Shown here in pieces: positions 10,333 to 22,442 of a DNA stretch of 64,000 nt. This DNA comes from Apium graveolens (lineage: Eukaryota; Streptophyta; Magnoliopsida; Apiales; Apiaceae). A program made the translations under genes and the position numbers. The notes beneath the pieces were generated by a model. It had not been told where the DNA came from and did not search any database. It worked only from the letters and a program-made list of their open reading frames with translations. The number at the start of each line of letters is the position of its first letter. Position 1 is the stretch's first letter. The stretch is from positions 307,846,565 through 307,910,564 of the forward strand of contig NC_133648.1 in assembly GCF_009905375.1 (NCBI RefSeq). The letters are read 5' to 3'.

Positions 10333-12368
10333 TCATATAACTTCATTGCACTTATCTCCTCCTACTACATTCTTCCAAAACCAGTGTCCTCTCCACACTC
10401 TCTCCATTTGTTCAATTGGCACATTCTTAGTCTCAGGCAGCAAAAAGTGAACAAACCCTGTCATTACAAGCACCCATCCTCCAAAAAAGAAGAAAAGTCC
10501 AGATTTGAAGTGACAAAGCATTGCTAGAAAAGTTTGAGCAATTATAAAAGTAAACAGAAATCCCACAGCCACATTTATACTTTGACCAGCTGATCTTATT
10601 TCCAGTGGAAATATTTCACTTGGAACTAACCATCCTAAAGGTCCCCATGACCAACCAAAACCAGCTACATATATACATATTAGTATCAGAACTATGTATG
10701 ACCAGCCTTTGTTTAATACCCCTTCATCCCCTAGTTTAGCAGCTAGTACAGCTCCTACCATAATTTGAGACACAAACATTATAATCCCCCCGGACATAAA
10801 TAATGTGCGACGTCCTAGTTTATCAACACTCAGCATTGACAGGAATGTCGTGACAATTCCTACAGAGCCTGTCATGACGGAAGACAATAGTGATGCACTT
10901 TCACCTAAGCCAATTGTTCTAAACAGGATTGGGGCGTAGAAGGAAATTACATTGATTCCTGTTACCTGTTGGAAAAAAGGAATTGTGATTGCCATGACTA
11001 GTTGAGGCCTATATTTTCTTTGAAATATGTTTTTGAATGGTTTTTTGCTGGTCTTTGAGGTGTTGCTTGCTTCAATGAGATCATCTAATTCAGCTTGAAC
11101 ATCGTTTGTGCCTCGTACTTTTTGTAGCATTTGCTTGGTCTTTTCATGATCAGAGCCGCGTTGAATTAAGCTGTTTGGTGTTTCAGGTAAGAAAATTGCA
11201 CCTACTGTTAATACTGATGCAGGGGCTGCAGCCATTGCCAATGATATTCGCCATCCCCAACCTGCTTCAATTTTTTGAGTCCCGTAGTTTATAAGGGTGG
11301 CCATTAAAACTCCGATACCTACACTAAACTGAAATCCCATATTTATTGCTCCTCTTAAACTTGGAGGTGCCATTTCTGAGAGATATAGTGGAACGGACTG
11401 CAAAAAATAAATGAAAAATATTCATGAATTAAGATCCAGACTTGCTGAACATGCTGAGAATATTCATGAATTAAGATCCAAAATTGCTGAGCATGCTGCT
11501 AGCTATAGGTGTAATGTCGAGGTGATATTATTTTTATAACAAAAACAAATTGATAAGGATTCTTTAAATGCTTCAAGATGTAACTTATTGTGCATATAAT
11601 TTTTATCAAATATTAGAGGAATCAACTACAACATAATTACAGACTAGATTGAGGTAACAAACTGTTACCTGATTAGCAAAACCAACTCCAACTCCAAGTA
11701 AAACACGGCCAAGAATGAGCATGTAGACATTATAACTCCAACCACCAAGGCCTGAACCAGCTAAAAATGCAATTCCAGCAACAATAACAGTTGGCTTACG
11801 ACCGAATGAATCAGTCACGATTGAAGCTACAAAGGATGCTATAAGGCCAGCTATGTAGAGGGATGATGTGAATAATGTCAAAAGCTCACTCTCAAATTTG
11901 CAGTAGTTGCTAACTTCAGTGTCTTCTTTCATTCTTTTGTACACCTTTGGAAAGAACTTCTTCACAAACGAATCCATTGATGTAACTCCGCCTTCAAAAT
12001 ATTTACATAAATAATTAAGCCAAGCCCGTAACATATATAATCATAGTAAAGTGAAAATAAATTCCAAGAAAGTGTTGACAGTCCAATTTAATATCAAGTG
12101 CAAAGAAACTGGTTAGCCTACAGAGAATTATTTCATTTATAACTTGTAACAGTAGAGTTTAACATGCATCCGAGTCCCTGAAACACAAAAATATTTCTAC
12201 ACATTTTGTTATCTAGAGAGCAAAATAACCTGATATTCCAATATCATAGCCAAAAAGGATACCACCCATGGCAGCAACCATACATGACAGTACAACAAAT
12301 AGTGTAATCTTTTTTGTGTAGTTGTAGTGCCCAACTTCATCACCTTTCATGGACATGCCCACTGCCAT
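10333..12368 (-). CDS. STP-family monosaccharide/H+ symporter, copy B (508 aa)
   Basis: Three exons: 12368-12230, 11991-11669, 11397-10333, all with GT-AG introns and intact frame. The product is a 12-helix major-facilitator sugar porter of the plant STP family, close to the Ricinus hexose carrier HEX6. It is expected at the plasma membrane importing hexoses with protons. Visible motifs: [14 protein letters not shown] with Asp42; Cys77 (SNYCKFE) and Cys449 (MLCHFKSG), which form a disulfide in STP10; DSFGRKP and DKLGRR loop motifs; PETPNSL after helix 6; QQVTGIN sugar-binding segment in helix 7; [22 protein letters not shown] near the C terminus. It ends GDKCNEVI. It lies head to tail downstream of copy A. 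Substrate specificity cannot be read from sequence. Confidence 0.95.
11418..11501. repeat. 42-bp tandem duplication in intron 2 of symporter copy B
   Basis: Two adjacent units each contain ATTCATGAATTAAGATCCA followed by TTGCTGA and CATGCTG. They differ at only a few positions. Copy A intron 2 has no such doubling. Confidence 0.85.
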
Positions 12369-12472
12369 GACTATCTACCAGTGTACCACACAATTCTCTG
12401 GATCAGAAAGTAGACAAATGTGATTTCACTACTTTCTTCTATATGTGAAGAAAAATGGTAGCAGTATACTAG

Positions 12473-12506
12473 TGTTCCAAGTTTGACTAGTCTATTCATA
12501 TAAAAA
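12473..12506 (-). promoter_or_regulatory. putative core promoter of symporter copy B, conserved with copy A
   Basis: On the minus strand a TTTTTATATGAATAG TATA-like box sits about 130 nt upstream of the start codon. It is followed by AGACTAGTCAAACTTGGAA. The same AGACTAGTCAA-CTTGGAA block next to a TATA-like box is present upstream of copy A, while the surrounding sequence has diverged. This fits a retained core promoter. Confidence 0.5.
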
Positions 12507-13142
12507 TTCAAAGATAAGTATTACTATTTGGACTGTCACTGTGATATTTATAGAAACAATGACTTAATTTGTACTATCAGTAGCAAGACTTGAACTGCTA
12601 TTACAAGAAAGCAATCAACTGCACTTCAAAAAAATCAAGCACCTACAACATATTTCACTCCATATTAGGATTCTGAGGAGGGCAATATGTACGCGAATCT
12701 TGTTCCAACGATATAAATGAGTAGAACTTAAGAACTTCTGCTTAGAAGAGGTTGGCAAATAAACAATCAGATGCAGTTGAAATGAGTGTTTAGTTAGGTT
12801 TTTAGCTTCTCATGGGTGCCTTAATATTTTTATATTATATGTTCATGTCAGTCATTGCTGCTTAGTCCGATTTGATATATGATAATTATATATATTTTGT
12901 TCTTAAAAATAACTAATAAGATATGAGGGTTCTGTAATGAGTGCAGAATGAATATTGATGTTCCAGAAAGTGGCAGAAACTACTTATATGTTCATATTTT
13001 ACATTAGTCCATATACACTGATCACTGCAGTCTGCATTTCTTGTGATCATTTCATTCCATAGCTCTGATTAAAGGGAAATTTTAGTAGTTTCCATTGGAT
13101 AACCATGTATCGAATTCTTTATACAGTTACATACTAAATACA
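12507..13142. other. spacer between the tandem symporters
   Basis: Contains upstream sequence of copy B and, at the right, probable 3' UTR of copy A. No other gene is visible. Confidence 0.5.
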
Positions 13143-15270
13143 TCATATAACTTCATTAGACTTATCTCCTCCTACTACATTCTTCCAAAACCAGTGTCCT
13201 TTCCAAACTCTCTCCATTTGTTCAATTGGCACATTCTTAGTCTCAGGTAACAAAAAGTAAACAAACCCTGTCATCACAAGCACCCATCCACCGAAAAAGA
13301 AGAAAATCCCAGACTTGAAGTGACAAAGCATAGCTAAAAATGTTTGAGCAATTATAAAAGTTAACAAAAATCCCACAGCCACAGTTATACTTTGACCAGC
13401 TGACCTTATCTCCAGTGGAAATATTTCACTTGGAACTAACCAGCCTAATGGTCCCCATGACCAACCAAAACCAGCTACATATATACATATCAATATCAGA
13501 ACTATGTATGACCAGCCTTTGCTTATTACACCTTCATCCCCTAGTTTAGCAGCTAGTACTGCTCCTACCATAATTTGTGACACAAACATTATAATCCCTC
13601 CGGACATAAATAATGTGCGACGTCCCAGTTTATCAACACTCAGCATTGACATGAATGTTGTGACAATTCCTACACTGCCCGTCACAACAGCAGACATCAG
13701 TGATGCACTTTCACCTAAGCCAATTGTTCGAAACAAAATTGGTGCATAGAAGGCAATTACATTGATACCTGTTACCTGTTGAAAAAATGGAATGGCAATT
13801 GCCATGACTAGTTGAGGCCTATAAGTTCTCTGTAGTATGTTTTTAAATGGTTTTCTGATGGTTTTTGTACTGTTGCTTGCTTCAATGAGATCGTTTAGTT
13901 CAGCTTGAACATCATCTGTTCCTCTAACTTTTTGTAGCATTTTCTTGGTCTTTTCTTGATCAGCTCCACGCTGAATTAAGCTGTTTGGTGTTTCTGATAA
14001 GAAAATTGCACCTATTGTTAATACTGATGCAGGGGCTGCAGCCATTGCTAGTGATATTCGCCAACCCCAACCTGCCTCAATTTTTTGAGTTCCGTAGTTG
14101 ATAAGGTTAGCCATTAAAACTCCAACACCTACACTAAACTGAAATCCAATATTTATTGCTCCTCTTAAAGTTGGAGGTGCCATTTCTGAGAGATATAGGG
14201 GAACAGACTGCAAAAAAATATTGAAAACATTCAGAAATTAAGAACATAGGTCTTATATCCAGAACAGACTTGCTTAGCAGCCTGTTGCTCGCTCTAGGTA
14301 TAATTATCAATAAAATTAATAAAACAAAAAACAAATTGATGAGGATTTTCCAAATAACTAGTAATGTTGCAGGATATCAGTTATCATGCATGCAACTTTA
14401 ACTTATATTAGTGGGATGAGCTACAATATGATTAAAGAGTATGAGAAGAGAGTAAATTGGGGGATCAATACTGTTACCTGATTAGCAAAACCAACTCCAA
14501 CTCCAAGCAAAACACGGCCAAGAATGAGCATATAGACATTATAACCCCAACCACCAAAGCCTGAACCAACTAAAAATGCAATTCCGGCAGCAACAATGGT
14601 TGGCTTACGACCAAATGAATCGGTTATAATCGAAGCAACAAAGGATGCTATAAGACCAGCTACGTAGAGAGATGATGTGAACAATGTCAAAAGCTCACTC
14701 TCAAACTTGCAATAGTTGCTAATTTCATTATCTTCTTTCATTCTCTTGTACACCTTTGGGAAGAACTTCTTCAGAAATGAATCCATTGATGTTACTCCAC
14801 CTTCACAATATTCACATCATTATTATTTTAAGTCCTTCTTCACAACATGCAATTAAGAAAAAAAAACGGAAAGAGTAATATTAAGCTTAACCGGCTCTTA
14901 ATGATGTGAGCTTAATTACTTATTCTGTTTCTTTGAATCACATTGCTATATTTTCCTAGTAAAATGGAAATAGATTCCAAGAAAGGGTCCCAAAATTTCA
15001 AAATTAATCTCAAGCTTAAAGAACTTATCGCATGCCTACATTAATCACTATATCGTTATTTCTTTCAAGTTACACAGCTGCGATACACACATCTAAAAAT
15101 TTCATCACCATAGAGAGGAATAAGCATGAACCTGAAATTCCAATATCATAGCCAAAGAGGATACCACCCATGGAAGCAACCATACATGATAATACAACAA
15201 ACACAGTGATCTTTTTTCTGTAGTTGTAGTGCCCAACTTCATCAGCTTTCATGACCATGCCGACTGCCAT
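13143..15270 (-). CDS. STP-family monosaccharide/H+ symporter, copy A (508 aa)
   Basis: Three exons: 15270-15132, 14800-14478, 14207-13143. Exon lengths are identical to copy B (139, 323, 1065 nt), so this is a tandem paralogue. It starts [17 protein letters not shown] and ends GDKSNEVI. It has the same 12-helix sugar porter layout with Asp42, Cys77 and Cys449 at the STP10 numbering, DSFGRKP, DKLGRR, QQVTGIN and [11 protein letters not shown]. It is expected to be a plasma-membrane hexose/proton symporter. One oddity: the loop after helix 6 reads LSETPNSL where copy B and most relatives read LPETPNSL (Ser225 instead of Pro). Otherwise no damage is visible, and both copies look functional. Confidence 0.95.
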
Positions 15271-15355
15271 GGTTATCTAATGAATCTTAATTTTATTAGC
15301 TAGCTACCACGAGATTCTTTGGATCAGAATGTAGGTATGTGTAACTTCACTTGTA

Positions 15356-15388
15356 GTATTCCAAGATTGACTAGTCTATATATATACA
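15356..15388 (-). promoter_or_regulatory. putative core promoter of symporter copy A
   Basis: The minus strand reads GTATATATATAGACTAGTCA and then ATCTTGGAA, about 110 nt upstream of the start codon. The AGACTAGTCAA-CTTGGAA block matches the corresponding site of copy B. Confidence 0.5.
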
Positions 15389-16129
15389 AACTAGAAAGTT
15401 AAGTCTTAAGTATTAATGTGTTAATGATTGGATCGAAACAATTACTTTCTTCTAACAAATCGAATAATCTATCAACTGCACCTAAATCAAATCAAAATAA
15501 GTACATTCAACTCGAAATTAGTATCTAAGACGATGATATTTGCACGGACTTAACCCAAAGAGCGTCTGGTAAGCACTTGAACATTGTTGAAGTATGCTGA
15601 AGTTGCTCTAAACATACTTTCATATAGGATCTGATTAATGAGATTTTATTCCCAATAATAATCTGCAGTAAGCTATATGATTTTGATAGGAGCATGTGGA
15701 CACGTACATTCAATTGCTGTAATAAGTAGGTTTCAACCTACTGATTAATACTCAGCTAAAACAATATGTGTCTGACATTTGATGATGAAGAACACAAAAT
15801 ATCCATCGTTTGAACTAGTCAAAACTAATCAAGTGGAGTAGTGGACACAGACACAGTAAGTTGAGTTTGTATACTGGTTTATTATTATTTTCATGTCATT
15901 ACAGTGTTTGAAAAGAATAATAATTATAATTAACAAATACTACATGTCTCCAACACTGTAACTTGATGTCATTACAAATAATATTGCAAGGAATTCAAAA
16001 GAAGCCCAAAAAAAATTATTAATTGTGAACACAATAAATGCATTTGATGTTGAGATAGCCGGTATTTTCTTTTTTGAAGAATAAGCAGTCGCATTAGTCA
16101 GATAGAAACGTATACAAGCTTTCAAAGAC
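15389..16129. other. intergenic and LINE 3' flank
   Basis: No gene. The right part (from about 15,940) may be the 3' UTR of the LINE remnant that follows; no clear poly-A tail was found. Confidence 0.4.
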
Positions 16130-16661
16130 AAACTCAGGAGGGGGAGTAATCCTCTCCTGCACTGACATAGAACTTGTGCTCTTGCTAAATTATGGGCAAC
16201 GACATCCGCAGATCTATGAATAAGAATAAATTTAACTAGCACATTTTCAAAGTGGTTGCAGCAGTGAATCAAGGATTATTGTGTGAAAATATGACTCTCC
16301 GTGGATACCATTGTATGCATCTGCCAATTGTTTTGCATCTGTTTCCAACACACAATTTTTCAAACCCAACTCTTTAAACCAAGATGCTGCTCCCCTTAAG
16401 CTTATTGCCTCGGCCTCTGTTGGATGTAACAAGGAACCAAATTCTTCTACTACGAGCTCGCACAAACTCCCCCTGGTCATTCCGAATCACTACCTCATTC
16501 CCAATACTATTTGTTTCCTCAAACCTTGCAGCACCGACATTAACTTTAACCTATCTCTGCTATGGTTTACTCCAATGTCCGGGACTCGTGCTCACGGCTA
16601 ATATATTTTTTCTTACGAAATTTCTAATATGCGGCCATGAGCGCATGATAGACACGAAAAC
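16130..16661 (-). pseudogene. non-LTR retrotransposon (LINE) RNase H-like domain, broken
   Basis: Reading right to left, three frames together show the reverse-transcriptase-like/RNase H domain typical of plant LINEs. The order is VKVNVGAARFEE, VVIRNDQGEFV, HPTEAEAISLRGAASWF, ETDAKQLADAYNG, then VKFILIHRSADVVAHNLAR. Frameshifts occur near 16,450 and 16,260, and stops near 16,565. This is the 3' end of a LINE whose upstream linker lies at 24,271-24,730, beyond the copia insertion. Confidence 0.8.
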
Positions 16662-16828
16662 TATAGAGAATGTCAGAGAAGTGATAATTTATTTTACCAA
16701 TAGTAAAGCAATATATACTATTACAGAGCTATCAATCTGCAGCTTATTACAAGACTTGATATCAGGGAGAGTATTAAGGAGCTAAACATCACGAGAGCAT
16801 CATGATATTAGCATAATTTTAGTCCTTA
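16662..16828 (-). repeat. 3' LTR of the Ale-like copia element
   Basis: Matches the split 5' LTR at 22,354-22,442 plus 24,156-24,270. Shared landmarks are GAATGTCAG, AAGCAATATATACTATTA, GAGCTATCAATCTG and ATTAGCATAATTT. It has lost roughly 20-35 bp relative to the other copy. Exact termini are uncertain by a few bases. Confidence 0.75.
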
Positions 16829-16842
16829 CTACGCCCCCTCAA

Positions 16843-18580
16843 AACGGTCAGCCAAGATGAGTGAACGATTTTGTGAACTAATAAGGTGAATTGAGTACGT
16901 GGTAGAGGTTTCGTAAGATCATCAGCTAATTGATCATTTGTTGAGATGTGAGATGTATGACACTCGAAGCTTTCCGTCTTGAACATTTTCACGCATAAAA
17001 TGGTAGTCAAGGGCAAGATGCAGAGGCGGATGGTGTGAGGAGCGGACCCAGCTCCAGCTGGGCAACTTTTCATAGGTTTTAGTAGAATTTTTTTTTACCG
17101 CTGGGTAAAATTTTAAGATAAAAGTTATATATATATATTTATTTATTCTATAAAACTAAAATAAAACAACAGCAGGAGAACAAGAAGAGGAGCGCCAATG
17201 ATCTGAAATTTGAAGTCTCATATTGAATCATTTGGGATGAAATTAGAGATTATGTAGATCTTTAGTCACTAATCAATCACCACAATGAGGTAATTCTATA
17301 CTTTATTTTTATCAAAACTTACAAAACAAAGGATGCACCCAAACTGTTTGATTAAATGTGCAAAAGAGAATATGAATATTTTTATCAATAGAATCATATG
17401 TAAAATTTTCTTGTCTGTGTTGTTTTACCTCAATGTATGCTATCTTGATATTTACTTGTGATTTAGAATTGGTCATGATTTTTAAGTGTAGCATCTGGTT
17501 AGTTTATTTCTCTAAACTTTTGTTTATTTGTGTATAAATTAAATGCAAGTTAGGAATATGTGGATGATATTGATTCGGAAGCTGTGATAGATCATTTTGA
17601 ATCTACAGGAGATCGTAGAGCTCAATTTAGATAGTTCGCGTACTAGTACTAGCTAGTAACATTGTCTTGTGACATTTTGATTAATAGTTTATGTTCATAT
17701 TCTGACTTGTTAATGAACATTAATGAAAAATTGTATTTTAATATATTAAGTTCATTTTCGGTATGAGAAAAAAAAACCGCTGGGAAGTATTTTTAGGCTA
17801 GATCCGCCTCTGGCAAGATGTTTCATTTTGGAATGAAAGGCCGGCTTGGCACTAACATATGTTGCCCCAGCATTATCACAGTAGATGACTAGCATTATAT
17901 CACAGTAGATGACTGGATGAACAATAGATGGTATGCCTAATTCTGAAAGCAAGGTTTGAAACCATAATAGTTCCGCTGTTGCACTTGCTACAACTCTATA
18001 TTCTGCATTGGTTAATGAGCGCGCCCAAGTTCATTACTTCTTTGATGACCAAGAGATTGGATTTTTTTCAAGATAAACAATGTAGGCAGTAGAGGACTTG
18101 TTGTCATCTATATCACGAGCCCAATCTGCATCAGAATAAGCATGCAATGATTGGGGAGCTAAGAAGCAAGGACACTTAGGTCGCTCCCGAGTCCCCGTGT
18201 CCCAAGTCCCCGTGTCGGATTCTCGGACACACGTATCCCCGTATTGGACACACAGATTCCTCCATAATACTAACACGAAATTTTATCTTTAAAAATTGTA
18301 GTTAAAATCTATTTTAGTAAGTTGCATTTACAAAATTAAGTATTCATGTCTATTACTTACTACATAAGTATTGATTATCGTATTCATTTATGCATAAACT
18401 AAAAGATTTTACTTGTATTTTGGTATTTTAGATTAATAAATGATGCATTTAATTCCTTTTTCAAGCAATTCCTGGTTTTGTTAGTAAGTTTTATTATGTT
18501 TAACATGGAATATATAATATATTTATTTTATTTTTCCCGTATCCCCCGCACTCGTATCCCCGTATTTTATATTTGTCGAA
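16843..18580 (-). pseudogene. copia RNase H domain, split by two insertions
   Basis: Right to left, fragments include LHAYSDADWA, SSTAYIVYLEKNPISWSSKK, YCDNAGATYVSAKPAFHSKMKHLA, DYHFMRENVQ and DQLADDLTKPLP. Together they are the end of a copia polyprotein. The hAT element splits it between KHLA and LDYHF. A 426-bp insertion lies just before LHAYSDAD. Additional frameshifts are present. Confidence 0.8.
17021..17812. mobile_element. non-autonomous hAT element with 8-bp target duplication
   Basis: Terminal inverted repeats are CAGAGGCGGAT at the left and ATCCGCCTCTG at the right. The flanks are a perfect 8-bp duplication, GCAAGATG at 17,013-17,020 and 17,813-17,820. Both features are diagnostic of hAT elements. 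The interior is AT-rich with no transposase. An ACCGCTGGG motif recurs near each end. It interrupts the copia RNase H gene. Confidence 0.9.
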
Positions 18581-18586
18581 TTCCCT
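18161..18586. mobile_element. unclassified 426-bp insertion with GTGTCC/CCCCGTAT motifs
   Basis: The copia reading frame is continuous across this block if it is removed. Both borders carry AGCT (18,157-18,160 and 18,587-18,590), a possible 4-bp duplication. The ends are GC-rich and full of short motifs (GTCCCCGTGTC, CGTATCCCC), while the centre is AT-rich. No inverted repeats or pol III boxes were recognised, so the class is unknown. Confidence 0.5.
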
Positions 18587-19500
18587 AGCTGAGGAGATTT
18601 TTGTGAATTGACAATCCCATGTTCAATGTACCACTTAAATACCGCATAAGTCGTTTCATGGCCAACCAATGCTCTTCTGTTGAACGCTGCATGTATTGTG
18701 CTAGCTTATTGACGGAGAACGTAAGGTCCGGTCGAGTGAGACTAATATATTGCAAGCTGCCAACTAAAGCACGGTACTTGGTAGGGTCTGGAAGCAGCTT
18801 ACCTGCCTTTGTTAAAGGAGGATGAGTTGCCAAAGGAGTTGCAACTGATTTTGCCCTATCCATGTTAGCCTTGCATAAAATGTTAGATACATACTTCTTC
18901 AGACTTAAAAATAGACCATTAGGATGTGGAAGAACTTCTGACTCCCAGAAAATAAAAAAGGTTTTTCAAGTCTTTAAGAGAAAATCTGGAGGAGATATTA
19001 GCAATAAAATCATCCAGAAATGATGTTGTGTTGCTAGTAACAATTAGATCATCTACGTATACTAGTAAATAGAGAATTGATCCATTCACGCATAAAGTGA
19101 ACAAAGATGAATCTGAAATTATGTTTCTGAAACCACAATCAAGTAAAAATTTACGCAATTATTTATACCATGCTCTCGAAGCTTGTCTGAGCCCATAAAA
19201 TGCTTTATTTAATTTACATACAAAATCTAGATGAATGGAGTCATTGGAGCCAAGAGGTTGAGCAATATACACTTCATCTGTCAAATTACCTTGTAAGAAT
19301 GCATTATTAATGTCAAGTTGGCGTAAAGGCCAACCTTGACTGATTGCAAGAGTGAGAATGAGGCGCACCATTGCTGACTTAATTACAGGGCTGAACATTT
19401 CAGTGTAGTCAAATGCCCGGTCGTTGATGAAAGCCACGAGCTACAAGCCGAGCTTTGTGTTGTTTATTGTACCGTCAGGATTTCTTTTTATACGAAATAC
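18587..19500 (-). pseudogene. copia reverse transcriptase fragment
   Basis: Right to left: [69 protein letters not shown] (catalytic YVDD), then the [14 protein letters not shown] segment and a YISLTRPDLTFSVNKLAQYM segment. Stops and frameshifts occur between fragments. Confidence 0.85.
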
Positions 19501-20950
19501 CCATATACACTTAATAACATATTTAGAGATGGAGGGAGGTACATGATCCAAAGTTTTGTTTCGAATAAGGGATTTATATTCATCCATAGCTTTTCTCCAA
19601 ACTGAGCTCTTAAGAGCTTGAGCAAAATTTTAGATATTATTTCGGTATCCATCATTTCGGCAACAAGGTTCAACTTATTTATAGGCTTTCTGATGTTATT
19701 TCGTAGCCTGGTGGTCATAGAATGAGTTGGAGGTGGTAGTGGTGGCGGTGGCGGTGGCAGTGGTGGAGAAGTTGTATGTGAAGATACTACAAAATTTGAT
19801 TCATTTGAGGAGGAGGAGGAAGGGGTGGAGGAAGATCATGGAGTATGTATAGCTGTTGGAGTGGTCGTTGGCGAGGATAAAGGAGACCTTGATGCATCAG
19901 AGGAGAGGGAGGAAGATTATATCCAAGTGAAAGTGGGATGTTTAGAGAAGATATATTTGGTGTATCATGAGGAGGCATGACATATGTTTGTGTAGAAATA
20001 GGAATAGAAAGTGGACATCATTCTTTAATGAGTTTTTTATCAAGAATTTGAAGAAGATGCCAGATCTGAATACGGGAATTTATGTTCCACAAATTGAACA
20101 TGTCTTGAGGTGTATATGTTGTGAGGTTTAGAATCAAGACAATGGTAAGCACTTTGAGTTGAGGAGTAGCCGATAAAAACACATGGCATAGATTTCAAAC
20201 CTAATTTATGATCAGTACAAGGTTTCAGTCATGGATAACATAAACACCCAAAATTTTTTAATTTCTAATAATTTGGCATTTTTTTAAAGAGCTTGAGGTG
20301 AGGAGAAGCATTGTTTAAAGTTGGGGTGGGAAGACGATTAATAAGATAAACAGCTGTAGAACATGCACGTGTCCAATATTCTATTAGCATTGAGGAATGA
20401 GTAAGAAGAGTTAAACATGTTTCTAAAATATGTCTATGTCGTCTCTCAGAATATCCATTATCTTGAGAAGTGTGAGGAGCAGTAGTGAGGCGTGATATGC
20501 CATGAATACTTAAATATTCTTTAAGAGCTTCATACTCACCACCATTATTTGAGTATAAGGTAATTAGTGGTAGTTTAAAGTATATTTATACTAGGGCTTT
20601 GTATATGAAGACGTCTTTTGAATCTGACTTTCATTTAAATGGGTAAAACCAAATATACTTGGTATAATGGTCGAAAAAGATTACATAGTATTTGTAACCA
20701 TTATGAGAATAATTGGAGAAGTCCATAAATCCGTGTGGATATATTATAAAGGAGCAGTAGAATAGATAGAAGAAATTGAAAAGGGAAATTGATGAATTTT
20801 ATTACAAGAACAAGAATTACAATCTAAAGTTGAAATGAAAGAAACATTTAAATTAGTTTCAAGAATAAGCTGCTTTGAAGACTTTAAGAGACATATTCCC
20901 TAATTTATGATGTTGATCAAGTGATGAACTGGAAGTGGTGCTTGTGAAAA
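19501..20950 (-). pseudogene. copia integrase and integrase-RT linker remnant
   Basis: Heavily decayed. The linker next to RT is Pro-rich (19,740-19,960, from GGT/GGA-rich DNA on the plus strand). Farther right, decayed segments match the integrase C-terminal region and core (SQDNGYSERRHRH-like, antisense of 20,430-20,470). No long frame survives. Confidence 0.6.
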
Positions 20951-22291
20951 CTTAAGGAAGAATAAATTGAATTTGATATACCTTAGACCTAACTAGACCA
21001 TGGAATAGAATCGGCCCTGTTTGGATATCCTTCACATGAAGATAGTTGGATGTGAATTCAATAACAACGTTATTATCAGCACAAAATTTTGAAATATATA
21101 TGATATTACGAGATATTGAAGGAACACATAGAACATTATATAATTTGAGGGTAGAGGAAGAATGAGATAGAGTAAGAGAGCTAGTGCGAGAAATATTTAA
21201 ACCTGTACCATCACCAATTATTAGCTCATCTGTATTATCGTAAGGAGCGTGTAGAGCCAAGTTTTGGAGGTCTACAGTTACATAATGAGATGCCCCACTA
21301 TCAAGAATCCAAGTAGATGTAGAGGAAAAGTCAGGCACATGGTAGTATGGACTTGTGGTGGTGCATAATTTGGTGAGAAGATGTAGGTTTGTAATTTGGA
21401 TTATAGTTCTGATGAGGAGCTGTAGCATTTGGAAACCTTTGAATGAACTTTGGACAATGAGATACAACATGTTCTTGCTCTCGCCACCATTGACATTTGC
21501 CTAAAAAGGACGAGATTGACGAATAGAAGTATTTGCAGGAGTTGGGAGAATACCATGAGCAGTAGATCGACTGTAATTGTGATTCTAAGGCCGAATTGAA
21601 GCTGCAAAAGCTATTACAGGGAGAGAGGAGTTGTGCTGATTTTTCTTAATAATGAGCTATTGATTAATAAGTTTCTCGTGTAATTCTTCAGATGAGATTG
21701 GTGTGTCCCTTCCATTAACAGATCCGATTATGAAGTTGTAAGGAGTATCTAGACCTGGGAGCACACGATCAATAACATATTCATGTTCCATTGGTTTTCC
21801 TTGAGCAGCAAGTTGATTCACAAAAGTTTTATTTGCCTGTATATATTCAGTGATTGTATTATTATTTTTAGATATGTGGCTGAATTAATCCTTCAATTGT
21901 TTGATATGACCTCTGCTAGGTTTGGCATAAGTCTTGGCTAGGATATCCCAAATATCTTTGGAAATGTTGGCCTGAGAAATTAATGGAACCAGTGATTGTG
22001 ATATAGTACTAACAAGAGCACCTAATAATAATTTGTCTTGACGAGTCCAAAAAATGAATTTGGGATTAAGTTTAACAATATTTTCTGTAGTGATTGTAGG
22101 TTAAGGAGAAAGAAGAGTTCCATCAACATATTTATAGAGATCGCGCCCTATGAGAATGGCCTGACTTGCATTTCTCAAGAAAGGTAGTTTGTAGAGGTGA
22201 GTTTAATGGTGGTATCTATGTTGATGAAGGTAAATGGTTTGGCAGGATCTTCATTGTTGGGAATTTGGCAAGTACGGGTGGAATTAGCCAT
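20951..22291 (-). pseudogene. copia gag and aspartic protease remnant
   Basis: gag starts at an ATG at 22,291 (MANSTRTCQIPNNEDPAKPF), with the UBN2-like core SWKMQVRAILIG and later KDIWDILAKTYAKPSRGHIK. A degenerate zinc knuckle (CQWWRE...HC) lies near 21,480. The protease has WILDSGASHYV at about 21,283-21,315, followed by LYNVLCVPSISRNIIYISKF. Frame breaks occur near 21,890 and 21,600 and between gag and protease. Confidence 0.8.
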
Positions 22292-22353
22292 GAAAAGGAA
22301 AGGATGTTTGTGTTAGGAAGATAATAATTGATAGGATCAGCAATCTGATACCA

Positions 22354-22442
22354 TATAAAGAATGTCAGGGAAGTGATAATTTGTATTATCAACAGTGAAG
22401 CAATATATACTATTATAGAGCTATCAATCTGTAGCTAATTAA
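22354..22442 (-). repeat. 5' LTR of the Ale-like copia element, gag-side part
   Basis: Adjacent to the primer-binding site. It is interrupted by the solo LTR 22,443-24,150 and continues at 24,156-24,270. Confidence 0.75.

Noticed and set aside
14134..14334. 66-codon frame overlapping symporter copy A exon 3
   Set aside because: Shifted frame across the intron 2 / exon 3 border of a clearly coding exon.
16311..16785. plus-strand open frames of 96 and 133 codons
   Set aside because: They are antisense to the LINE RNase H remnant and run into the copia LTR; composition reflects the opposite strand.
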